Shown here one piece after another: positions 56,494-64,000 of a stretch of DNA of 64,000 nt (positions are counted from its first letter, which is position 1; each line of letters begins with the position of its first letter). The DNA is taken from positions 868,001 to 932,000 of the forward strand of contig NZ_CP051156.1 of the NCBI RefSeq assembly GCF_012277295.1. The letters are read 5' to 3'. A model generated the notes under the pieces. The model worked only from the letters and a program-made list of their open reading frames with translations, did not search any database and was not told the DNA's origin. This stretch comes from Wolbachia endosymbiont of Ctenocephalides felis wCfeT. GTDB lineage: Bacteria; Pseudomonadota; Alphaproteobacteria; Rickettsiales; Anaplasmataceae. A program made the position numbers and the translations under genes.

Positions 56494-56985
56494 TTAAGCT
56501 CTATCTCTATTTCTCCTTAGCAATACATAAAAAGCTCCTTTGCCACCATGCTCTTTAGTAGCTTGTTGATGATATAGAACCATATGCTGAATTTTAACGT
56601 CATTTAACCATTTATGCAGGCTATTTTTTATAGTGCCCGCTTTGTTTATTGCGTGACTGTACCCTGTAATTACCAATAAACACCTATTACCTGCTTGATA
56701 ATTCTTAGTAACGAAATCTATGAATTTATAGTAAGCATCTTCTACATTATAGCCATGTAGATCTAGCCTATCGCTTATAAAATATTTTCCCTTATCAACC
56801 TTTGATTTTGTATTGTAGTCAAGACAGAATGATAATTTGATATCATGGGAGTTCTCTTTTGCGATGAAGGAATAACCTTTGCTATCTGCAGAATTTAGAT
56901 CAATCTTATGATCAATTTTTATGGTAACTTTATCACATTTTATTGGTTTGACATTTTTCTGCCAATTTAATTCGTCATCTGACAT
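56494..56985 (-). CDS. Smr (MutS2 C-terminal-like) domain protein
   Basis: 163 residues. C-terminal Smr domain: LDLHGYNVEDAYYKFIDFV (LDLHG motif), LLVITGYS (the TGxG-like motif is TGYS) and the GGxGAFYVLLRR end. Stand-alone Smr proteins can be nucleases in ribosome rescue or DNA metabolism. Start ATG 56985. Confidence 0.88.
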   Translation of the reverse strand: MSDDELNWQKNVKPIKCDKVTIKIDHKIDLNSADSKGYSFIAKENSHDIKLSFCLDYNTKSKVDKGKYFISDRLDLHGYNVEDAYYKFIDFVTKNYQAGNRCLLVITGYSHAINKAGTIKNSLHKWLNDVKIQHMVLYHQQATKEHGGKGAFYVLLRRNRDRA

Positions 56986-57063
56986 AAACGCATTAGTTGA
57001 GTCATGTGATTTTACAGAAATATAAAAATTAGTAAAATTATAGTATGCATTTACACTTTACTC

Positions 57064-57597
57064 GTGATTACATTTGTACCATTACAAGAAAAGCACTTCC
57101 AGCTATTGTTAAAGTGGCTAGAAACACCTCATGTAAAAGAGTGGTGGGACCAAGATATCAATTGGACGCCAGAGTTAATCGAAAAAAGATATAGTAATTA
57201 CGTTCAAGGGTTTAAGCGTTTGACACTAGGAGAGCAGGTGATTGAAAAGCCGATGCATGCTTTTATTATTAACTATGATAAAGTTGATATTGGCTGTATT
57301 CAGTACTATAACAAATATGATTTTCCACCAGAGCTGGGCTACAGCACTTTAGAGCTTCCAGAAAGCTGCACTGCGATAGATTGGTATATTGGAGAGTTAG
57401 ATTATATAGGAAAAGGGATTGGCTCACAGGCTTTGAGTATGTTTTTAAATGAGTTTGTTTTTCAAACTTTCGAGAATGCTTTTACTGATTCTGAAACTGC
57501 AAATGTTGCAGCAATCCGCGCTTATGAAAAAGTTGGATTCAAAAAAATAAAAGAAGAAAATGGCGTAACTCTTATGATTAAGGCTAATTCAAGATGA
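57064..57597 (+). CDS. GNAT acetyltransferase, AAC(6')-like
   Basis: 177 residues; GNAT fold resembling aminoglycoside 6'-N-acetyltransferases at the N-terminus (LLLKWLETPHVKEWWDQD) and with the acetyl-CoA motif A around GKGIGSQAL followed by NVAAIRAYEKVGF. The substrate in an intracellular symbiont is unknown. Start ATT/ATG near 57064; ATG at 57064-57066 reading MITFVPL was used. It overlaps the next gene by 4 bp (ATGA). Confidence 0.87.
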   Translation: MITFVPLQEKHFQLLLKWLETPHVKEWWDQDINWTPELIEKRYSNYVQGFKRLTLGEQVIEKPMHAFIINYDKVDIGCIQYYNKYDFPPELGYSTLELPESCTAIDWYIGELDYIGKGIGSQALSMFLNEFVFQTFENAFTDSETANVAAIRAYEKVGFKKIKEENGVTLMIKANSR

Positions 57598-58346
57598 AAG
57601 CATCTAAGATTAATGAGAATTTTTGGTTATACGGAAAACACACCTGCATATCAGCATTGAAAAATAAAAATAGGAAATGTATAGAACTTTTAGTTACAGA
57701 GAATTTCTATAGAGAATGTGAAAAGGAAATTGAACAATATGTAGGTAGTAAAGGTATTAAAGCCAAAATAGTAGATAATAAAAAATTAAGTGATATCTTG
57801 CATAGAGATGCTAATCATCAAGGAATTGCTTTAAAAGTTGCTCCTATTACAAATGATTTAAGTATCGAAGAAATAGCTGGAAATGGCTCTACCATTGTTA
57901 TCTTGGATCAAGTGACAGACACGCATAATATTGGATCAGTCTTAAGAACATCAGCTTGCTTCAATGTAGACGCGTTAGTTTTGCCGTATGATCATTCACC
58001 AAGTGAAAATTCATCTATTGCAAAAGCAGCAAGTGGTGCGTTGGATATTGTTCCTTTAGTATATGTTACAAACATTGTGAAAACTATGGAGTACTTGAAA
58101 GAGGTTGGCTATTGGTGTTATGGGTTTGATTGCACTGCTGGAGAGGATATAGAAAAAATAAAGGACTTTGAAAAAAAAAGAGTAATTATATTTGGATCTG
58201 AGGAAAAAGGTATGCGTAGGCTGGTAAAAGAGAATTGTGACTATCTTTTAAAGATACCAATATCAAATGCGATTGATAGCTTGAATGTTTCAAACGCAGC
58301 GGCAATAGGATTATATTCGCTATATATTAAAGCAAAATTGGTTTGA
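57594..58346 (+). CDS. rlmB: TrmH/RlmB family 2'-O-methyltransferase
   Basis: SPOUT-fold methyltransferase, 250 residues. N-terminal substrate-binding domain (LYGKHTCISALKNK), motif 1 DQVTDTHNIGSVLRTSACF, motif 2 FGSEEKGMRRLVKENCD and motif 3 IPISNAIDSLNVSNAAAIGLY. Most like RlmB (23S G2251), though TrmH is possible. It overlaps the GNAT gene by 4 bp and is likely co-translated. Confidence 0.92.
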   Translation: MKASKINENFWLYGKHTCISALKNKNRKCIELLVTENFYRECEKEIEQYVGSKGIKAKIVDNKKLSDILHRDANHQGIALKVAPITNDLSIEEIAGNGSTIVILDQVTDTHNIGSVLRTSACFNVDALVLPYDHSPSENSSIAKAASGALDIVPLVYVTNIVKTMEYLKEVGYWCYGFDCTAGEDIEKIKDFEKKRVIIFGSEEKGMRRLVKENCDYLLKIPISNAIDSLNVSNAAAIGLYSLYIKAKLV

Positions 58347-58422
58347 CAATTTTATGCTTGATAAAAATGTAATTATGTAGTATAATGTGCTTTGGTTAGG
58401 GGATAAATAAAGGAGTTGTATT

Positions 58423-59145
58423 ATGTCTTATATGAGAAATGAGCAAGATATCCGCTCTGAAGGCGTATATTATAGTGCTGGGCTTAGAAGTTATTTAGCT
58501 AAGGTATATAATTATATGGCTTTAGCATTGGGTATTACAGGGGCTGTTGCGTTTTTAACAGTATTTTTTGGTCTGTTTCAAGTTATTCACTCTAGTCCTG
58601 TGTTAACACTTGTGGTAATGTTTTCTCCAATTGTGCTAGTGTTTTATATGTCTTACAGGCTTCAACATTTAAGTGCTCAGTCCACGGTAACTATATTTTT
58701 CCTATTTTCAACACTAATGGGGCTTTCTTTGTCCTATATTTTTGTGGTTTATACTGCAGCAAATATAGCAAGGGCGTTTTTTATTACGTCAATCATGTTT
58801 GGCTCTATGGCTTTACATGGTAATAGTACGAAAAAAGACCTATCAAGCATGGGTTCCTTCTTGATTATGGGAATTTGGGGGTTAATTATAGCATCTGTAG
58901 TGAATTTATTCCTTGGAAGCGGCCCACTTCATTTTGCGATATCGTTTATATCAGTTATAGTGTTTACTTTAATGACTGCATATGATGCTCAAAAAATTAA
59001 AGATGTTTATTATAGATATAATGATGGTTCAGAGGTTGTAACAACTAAGCTCGCTATACTTGGTGCAACTAATCTTTACTTTGATTTTATCAATATATTC
59101 CTAAATCTACTTAGGTTACTTAGTGTATTTAACAATAGAGACTAG
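58423..59145 (+). CDS. Bax inhibitor-1/YccA family membrane protein
   Basis: 240 residues with seven TM segments, N-terminal cytoplasmic tail (MSYMRNEQDIRSEG), LAKVYNYMALALGITG and the C-terminal MTAYDAQKI and LYFDFINIFLNLLRL signatures with the acidic pair of the UPF0005 family. Bacterial members can act as pH-sensitive Ca2+ leak channels or FtsH modulators. Start ATG 58423 with AAGGAG upstream. ctaG begins at the next base after its stop. Confidence 0.93.
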   Translation: MSYMRNEQDIRSEGVYYSAGLRSYLAKVYNYMALALGITGAVAFLTVFFGLFQVIHSSPVLTLVVMFSPIVLVFYMSYRLQHLSAQSTVTIFFLFSTLMGLSLSYIFVVYTAANIARAFFITSIMFGSMALHGNSTKKDLSSMGSFLIMGIWGLIIASVVNLFLGSGPLHFAISFISVIVFTLMTAYDAQKIKDVYYRYNDGSEVVTTKLAILGATNLYFDFINIFLNLLRLLSVFNNRD

Positions 59146-59682
59146 ATGTTCTCCTTTTTAAGGGGAGGCAGTAGAGGTTCTATAGCTTTCTTTTTAGTGT
59201 CTTTAGTGGTGTCGATGCTATGTCTTGCATATGCTGCGGTGCCACTATATAGCATTTTTTGTAAGGCTACCGGGTATGGTGGCACAACAAAAAAAGTGAC
59301 TAATGCAACAATCAATGCAACTGACCAAAAAATCAGGGTACATTTTAATGCTGATATAATGTCAGATCTACCATGGAAATTTGAAACAGAGACTAACTAT
59401 ATTGATGTTAACATAGGGGAACAAGGTTTAGCTCTTTACTACGCGCAAAGCTTATCAGACCAGCCTTCGTTTGGAATGGCGGTATATAATGTTACTCCTT
59501 TTAAGGCTGGTAAATATTTTAATAAAATTGCCTGCTTTTGCTTCAGTGAACAAATGTTATTACCAAGGCAAAAGGCAGCTATGCCAGTTTCATTTTATAT
59601 AGACCCCGAAATAATGCATGATGATAGCACAAAAGACTTAAGTGAAATAACGCTCTCATATACATTCTTCAAGCTTAGGTAA
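59146..59682 (+). CDS. ctaG: CtaG/COX11, cytochrome c oxidase assembly protein
   Basis: Copper chaperone that builds CuB in cytochrome oxidase subunit I. 178 residues; one N-terminal TM (about 12-33) and a periplasmic domain with the family motif AVPLYSIFCKATGYGG and the copper-binding pair in FNKIACFCFSEQ. Start ATG 59146 directly abuts the previous stop. Confidence 0.95.
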   Translation: MFSFLRGGSRGSIAFFLVSLVVSMLCLAYAAVPLYSIFCKATGYGGTTKKVTNATINATDQKIRVHFNADIMSDLPWKFETETNYIDVNIGEQGLALYYAQSLSDQPSFGMAVYNVTPFKAGKYFNKIACFCFSEQMLLPRQKAAMPVSFYIDPEIMHDDSTKDLSEITLSYTFFKLR

Positions 59683-59698
59683 TCACCTTTACAAGTTC

Positions 59699-59845
59699 TT
59701 AAAAGAGATCTTTAATTGTACTTATAACTGGTTCGTGGACAAGATAAATCACGAAAACTATAACGCAGAGGATAAGGATCTTTTTAATTTTACCTTCACT
59801 CATTGTGAGTTTCATTTTAGATTTTCCTTTGGTTTTGGTAGCCAT
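59699..59845 (-). CDS. Small 48-aa single-TM protein
   Basis: Starts MATKTKGKSKMKLT, followed by a basic segment and one hydrophobic helix (ILILCVIVFVIYLV) then HEPVISTIKDLF. It is antisense to the neighbours and convergent with ctaG (17 bp between stops). The charge layout looks like a real small membrane protein; no family was recognised. Confidence 0.45.
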   Translation of the reverse strand: MATKTKGKSKMKLTMSEGKIKKILILCVIVFVIYLVHEPVISTIKDLF

Positions 59846-60009
59846 TTTAGTTGTATTAATATTTAATATTAATAATTATACTATAGATATTATAATTATT
59901 AGTAAAAGTATGTGTCCGTTCAGACGAGTAGCACAATACTACGGTAATCAAAAGTTTAAAAATCAGTAAAAAAGTGTATACTATATAAATAGAGAAATTT
60001 TGCCTCAAA

Positions 60010-61162
60010 ATGAAAACCAGCGAATCAGTTGCTGCTGGCCACCCAGATAAGGTGGCAGATCAAATTTCAGATGCAATACTCGATGAGTATCTTGCAAATG
60101 ATCATAACTCGCGAGCTGCAATAGAAACTTTAGTTACTAAAGATAATGTTATCGTAGCTGGAGAGGTATTTGGTCCAAGTATAGAAAATAGTAAAATTGA
60201 AAATATTGTACGAAGTACAATAAGAAATATTGGCTATGAGCATGATGGATTTCACCCAGAGAAAGTAAAAGTAAGTATACTGCTTCATGAGCAATCAAAC
60301 GACATTGCAGTGGGAGTTGATCAAGGAGCTGGGGATCAAGGAATAATGTATGGTTATGCTACAACAGAGACGGAAAGTCTCATGCCTGCACCTATTTTCT
60401 ATGCGCATTCGATTTTGAAAAATATTATGAGTGCAGTAAAAGAAAAAAAGATTCCAAAGCTCGGTCCAGATGCAAAGTCGCAGATTACTTTGGCATATGA
60501 GAACGGTCTTCCAGTTAGAGCAGAAAATATTGTTGTTTCAATACAGCATCCTGAAGATCTAAATCAATTGCAAGTAAAGGAAATAATTTATCCTTACATA
60601 GTTTCATCTTTGCCTAAAGGGTGGATGTGTTTTGAAAAAAATCTCCTGGTTAATCCAACAGGTAGATTTGTTATTGGTGGTCCAGTTGGTGATTGTGGGC
60701 TAACTGGTAGGAAAATTATGGTTGACACTTATGGAGGTTACATTCCACACGGTGATGGAGCATTCTCTGGGAAAGATGTAACTAAAGTTGATAGATCTGC
60801 AGCTTATATGGCAAGGTATCTTGCAAAAAACCATTGTTTCTGCAGATTTAGCTAAACGATGTCTTGTACAGCTTTCTTATGCAATTGGTATGCCGAGACC
60901 TACGTCATTCTATATCGATACATTTGGCACAAATACAATAGATGAAAAAAGGATTGCAAAGTTCATTGAAGACAATGTAGATTTATCAACAATAGGCATA
61001 ATTAAGCATTTATCACTTGATCGGCCTATATATAAATACACAGCTTGTTATGGACACTTTGGTAAAAAACTGAAAGAGGATGGCAGTTTTTCTTGGGAGG
61101 ATACGGATTTATCCGCTGCTCTCTGTAAAGAATTTGATAAAATAAGTGTGTCAAAATTTTAA
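60010..61162 (+). pseudogene. metK: MetK, S-adenosylmethionine synthetase, frameshifted
   Basis: Makes SAM from methionine and ATP. The first frame (60010-60855) covers [28 protein letters not shown] and the [15 protein letters not shown] loop, then goes out of frame after MARYLAK. The second frame resumes as [20 protein letters not shown] to the C-terminus at 61162. The AAAAAA at 60825-60830 should be five A to restore AKTIVSADL. The repaired protein would have 383 residues, full length. Either inactivated, rescued by slippage at the A-run, or a sequencing error. Start ATG 60010 gives a short but acceptable N-terminus. Confidence 0.9.
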
Positions 61163-61265
61163 AGTAACCTTTTGGACTACTGAAATTTTTAATTTACAAC
61201 CAAGTATTTTTACATTAGTTTGTTATAGTATAATTTAATTAATATACTATTAAGGTAATAATTTT

Positions 61266-62805
61266 GTATCCATTCAGGTGTATGGCTTAAGAAGCAATAG
61301 CCAGTAGGTTTTGAAAAGGATTTAACTTCTTTTGCCTCCAAGTCGTATCCATTCAGGTGTATGGCTTAAGAAGCAATAGCCAGTAGGTTTTGAAAAGGAT
61401 TTAACTTCTTTTGCCTCCAAGTCAAGTACAATGAAATTATCCTCTCAAGAAACATATTTCCCCGTTTCGATTGTGTAAAATATGAAACTTTTCGGTAAAC
61501 AACGTAATGCCGAATCTGTCGCTCAGCATAGTTGTTTGTCAGTGGAATATTTTCTGGATCGTCCAAAAATTTCCACATCATCAGATCCGATTTCATGATA
61601 TTTTTTGCTACTCGAGACGCTCCAATTGCCTCAGGTAAATTTGATATATTCTTTAAGTAATATCTCGTTCGCTTGCGTAATTTTCTTGCTCTTCTTATGA
61701 ACCTTAATGTGTCTATTTCATCCTTTAACAGAGCTTTTTTCAATGCAAATAATTCAGTAGCAACATTCCTTAAATAATACCCCAAAACTTTCACTTCGCT
61801 ATTCCAACTATGAGACAACCTTTCAAAATCTCTTGCTAAATGTGCCCAACAGACCTGCCTTTTCTTGCTGGAAAAGTAGTTGTAAGCTGCATATCTGTCG
61901 GTCACTACTAGGTTGTTATTCTTTCCAAATTTACTATTTTCCAGGACTTTCATCCCTCTTGACTCTGTCAATTTGATCACACTTCCTATTTTGCTCGCAA
62001 ACATCCAGCACCAGCCCTGTTTACCTTTGTTGTAATGGCTAGTTTCATCGATATGTAAAATTTTGCTCTTGCTTACCTCTTCCTCAATTTGCTCATATGC
62101 TTCTTGGCATTTTTCTGCCACTCTAGCCTCGCTATTTGATACACTACCGACGCTGATATCCAGGTTGAAAATGTCCTTTATAATATTTGCCACTTCTTTT
62201 TTCGAATTCTTGTAAAATCCACTTAATGCTGTAATTACTGACTTAACTCTTGGACCAAATGTGTCCGCAGTTACTCCTTCTTGTAGCTTGCTACTTTTTC
62301 TTTTTCCACATCTTTTGCAACGTCCATGCTCTAGTTGATATTCAACTACATACGGCTTGATTTCCGGCAAATCGACCTTTTGATGAGTATACGGATCTTT
62401 TGATACCGCAATTTCTCCTCCGCACTCACACGTATTGGGCAGTTCTATTTTTACCATCTCATCTGCCTCCATTTTAGGGCGGTAACTGCCTTTATGTCCA
62501 ACCTGTGCTCCTACTTTCCTGTCACTTTTTGGCTTATTTTCCCTCATCTTATATAATTCTTTGGAGCTTGGTATAGATGAATTTTTTGAATTTAAGCCAA
62601 GCCTTTCTTTTAACTCAGCGTTTTCGATCCTTAGCGCTTTATTTTCTGCTTTAAGCTCTTCTATTTTTGTTTCTAACTTTTCTATAGTCTGCTTAAACTT
62701 TCGCAAAATTCTAAAAGATCAACCATATTACCTCACAGCCACTCTAGTTTACCTTTTTAGCATTCCTTGTCTACTCTTTATTTTACCGCCCGGCTGAATG
62801 GATAC
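61266..62805 (-). mobile_element. IS66-type element copy I with extra right-end fragment
   Basis: A 79-bp right-end fragment (61266-61344) is followed directly by a full 1461-bp element (61345-62805). The composite is flanked by ATAATTTT at 61258-61265 and 62806-62813. The fragment ends at ...CCTCCAAGTC, one base short of the point where copy C entered copy B, so this looks like a nested pair that lost one copy by recombination. Confidence 0.88.
61366..62706 (-). CDS. IS66 family transposase (copy I)
   Basis: Complete 446-residue frame, Asn in GLNSKNS and Thr in SVITALS as in copy B. Catalytic residues intact. Confidence 0.92.
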   Translation of the reverse strand: MRKFKQTIEKLETKIEELKAENKALRIENAELKERLGLNSKNSSIPSSKELYKMRENKPKSDRKVGAQVGHKGSYRPKMEADEMVKIELPNTCECGGEIAVSKDPYTHQKVDLPEIKPYVVEYQLEHGRCKRCGKRKSSKLQEGVTADTFGPRVKSVITALSGFYKNSKKEVANIIKDIFNLDISVGSVSNSEARVAEKCQEAYEQIEEEVSKSKILHIDETSHYNKGKQGWCWMFASKIGSVIKLTESRGMKVLENSKFGKNNNLVVTDRYAAYNYFSSKKRQVCWAHLARDFERLSHSWNSEVKVLGYYLRNVATELFALKKALLKDEIDTLRFIRRARKLRKRTRYYLKNISNLPEAIGASRVAKNIMKSDLMMWKFLDDPENIPLTNNYAERQIRHYVVYRKVSYFTQSKRGNMFLERIISLYLTWRQKKLNPFQNLLAIAS

Positions 62806-62833
62806 ATAATTTTGATTTATTGTGAGGCTAATA

Positions 62834-63544
62834 ATGTACAACGATATACAAGAAGAATTTTATAGTGTAGCTGTAAGAGAAGCAGATTATTTAATTGATG
62901 AAATAAAAAAGCATCCTTTCAATGCCAAATTAGTGAATGGTACATTGGATTATGAGAAGTTTAAATTCTACCTACAACAGGATTTTTTATACTTGGTAGA
63001 CTGTACTCGTGCTTTGTTGATTATTGCAGCTAAAGCCAATGACATTGAGATAATGGATAAATTAACCTTTGTAGCTGGTGGGGCTTTTGGTGTACGCGGC
63101 CAGTATAAAGAATATTTTCCGGATTGTGATTTGTCTGATGATCATAAGAAAGCAAGAACTTGCTCTGCTTTTACTGATTTTTTCATGCGTGCTGCATATC
63201 ATAACTTAGTAGCTGAAGGATTAGCGGCTTCTTACCCATGCTTTTGTATATACCAAATAGTTGTTCGTTATATGACAAAAGATGATGTGATTGCAAATAA
63301 TAAATACCAGAAGTGGATTGATATCTATAGCACTGATATAATGAATGATACAATTGATGCTGTAACAGACATTATGAATAAGTTATACAAAAAAGCTGGC
63401 AACGATGAGAAGCAAAAGATGCTGAAGTTTTTTCGTAATGGATTAGAGCTTGAAATAGCATTCTGGGATGAAATGTATTATTCTAATAAGCCTAATGACG
63501 AAGAAATATTGGCGATAAGTTGCCTGCGTTCTGATAGTGTTTAG
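62834..63544 (+). CDS. TenA-like protein 2
   Basis: 236 residues from ATG 62834, with GTGAGG upstream; the longer frame from GTG 62822 reads through this site. TenA hallmark IKKHPFNAKLVNGTL and KFYLQQDFLY near residues 25-50. The nucleophile region reads YPCFCIYQ, so the Cys of TenA_C is kept. Thiaminase II family proteins hydrolyse aminopyrimidines. IS66 copy I inserted 28 bp before the start, so its promoter may be altered. Confidence 0.87.
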   Translation: MYNDIQEEFYSVAVREADYLIDEIKKHPFNAKLVNGTLDYEKFKFYLQQDFLYLVDCTRALLIIAAKANDIEIMDKLTFVAGGAFGVRGQYKEYFPDCDLSDDHKKARTCSAFTDFFMRAAYHNLVAEGLAASYPCFCIYQIVVRYMTKDDVIANNKYQKWIDIYSTDIMNDTIDAVTDIMNKLYKKAGNDEKQKMLKFFRNGLELEIAFWDEMYYSNKPNDEEILAISCLRSDSV

Positions 63545-64000
63545 CGACATAATTGTTAGTTGTTATGGATCAAATCTTTTGAGAGAGATGGTAGAGCATC
63601 CTTTCAATATTGAATTGATGAATAATACTCTCAACATAGAGAGCTTTAAATTTTACATCCAGCAGGACACGCTGTTTTTGGATGATTATATTCGTGCTCT
63701 ATTAATTATAGCGTCGAAAGTAGAAGATATTGTCCAGCTAGTTGAGGTGGCGAGAGGAACAATAGCAATTAGCAGAGTGCTATATGAACATTATTTTACT
63801 GTGTATGGTATCAGGCAAGGGGAAAAATCCCTTGCTTGTTTCAACTTTACTAATTTTCTTTTATCAACGGCATATAATGACACTTATGAAGCTATTACAG
63901 TTTTATATTCTTGCCTTTTTATCTATCGGACAGTTATTCTTAGTATGAAGCATAAATTTAAGAAAAATAACAAATACAAAGACTGGTTTGATTTTTATAG
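63538..64000 (+). CDS. TenA-like protein 3 (3' end outside window)
   Basis: Open frame from GTG 63538, overlapping the stop of TenA-like 2 by 7 bp, to the window end (154 codons). It reads MVEHPFNIELMNNTL and KFYIQQDTLFLDDY, the same N-terminal TenA block, and YSCLFIY at the nucleophile site. ATG at 63586 or so is an alternative but would delete the first helix. Tandem duplication of gene 2 followed by divergence is likely. Confidence 0.75.

Overview
The window looks like a chromosomal segment of a Wolbachia strain (Rickettsiales, Anaplasmataceae). The evidence is the low GC content, the mix of alphaproteobacterial housekeeping genes (pccA-type carboxylase, guaB, secD, COX11/ctaG, hda-like gene, glmS, class Ia nrdB), ankyrin and leucine-rich-repeat proteins, Rpn/PD-(D/E)XK proteins, several TenA-like proteins, and a very high load of insertion sequences and a group II intron. 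The strain was not identified. No rRNA, tRNA, CRISPR or prophage genes were seen.

Layout. 1-6.4 kb: 3' part of uvrA, a frameshifted two-TM gene, an IS66-type element (copy A), gamma carbonic anhydrase, tilS. 6.4-11.5 kb: a membrane-anchored AAA+ ATPase with a long coiled coil, cut at its 3' end by an IS66 copy (B) that itself contains a second copy (C). 11.5-18.6 kb: guaB, secD, a PerM-like permease, an Hda-like ATPase, a 56-aa membrane ORF, a Xer recombinase, plsC-like acyltransferase. 18.6-38.2 kb: a segment bracketed by two directly oriented 1090-bp IS5/IS903-like copies. It carries recO, an ankyrin gene, pccA, glmS, yajC, apaG, tenA-like 1, nrdB, bamE, two clashing IS66 copies (E/F), a degenerate argB-like gene, engB, prfA and a two-gene SMR transporter. 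38.2-49.4 kb: accessory region with two Rpn-family genes (one cut by IS66 copy G, one split by a group II intron), purN, tyrS, an LRR gene remnant, IS66 copy H and a third IS5 copy. 49.4-61.2 kb: MFS transporter, membrane alpha/beta hydrolase, glyA, murF, a DD-carboxypeptidase, Smr protein, GNAT, rRNA/tRNA 2'-O-methyltransferase, Bax-inhibitor family protein, ctaG, a 48-aa ORF and a frameshifted metK. 61.2-64 kb: IS66 copy I, then two overlapping tenA-like genes, the last running off the window.

Mobile DNA makes up more than a quarter of the window: eight full-length 1461-bp IS66-type elements (one split by another), one partial copy plus a 79-bp fragment, three IS5 copies, and a ~2.27-kb group II intron. 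The sharpest structural result is that the outer flanks of IS5 copies 1 and 2 are the same 9-bp word (ACCCTATTG at 18604-18612 and 38169-38177). The 19.6-kb block therefore has the outer geometry of a composite transposon, or of a chromosomal circle that integrated into a resident IS by homologous recombination. Most IS66 copies lack matching flanks, again pointing to IS-mediated rearrangement. Gene loss in progress is seen in metK (extra A in an A-run), the two-TM gene near 2.8 kb (extra G in a G-run), the AAA+ gene, the LRR gene and one Rpn gene.

Functionally the intact genes are mostly unlinked housekeeping functions: DNA repair (uvrA, recO), translation (tilS, tyrS, prfA, TrmH-family methylase), Sec translocation (secD, yajC), outer-membrane assembly (bamE), lipid II and envelope metabolism (glmS, murF, DD-carboxypeptidase), nucleotide and one-carbon metabolism (guaB, nrdB, purN, glyA), and cytochrome oxidase assembly (ctaG).
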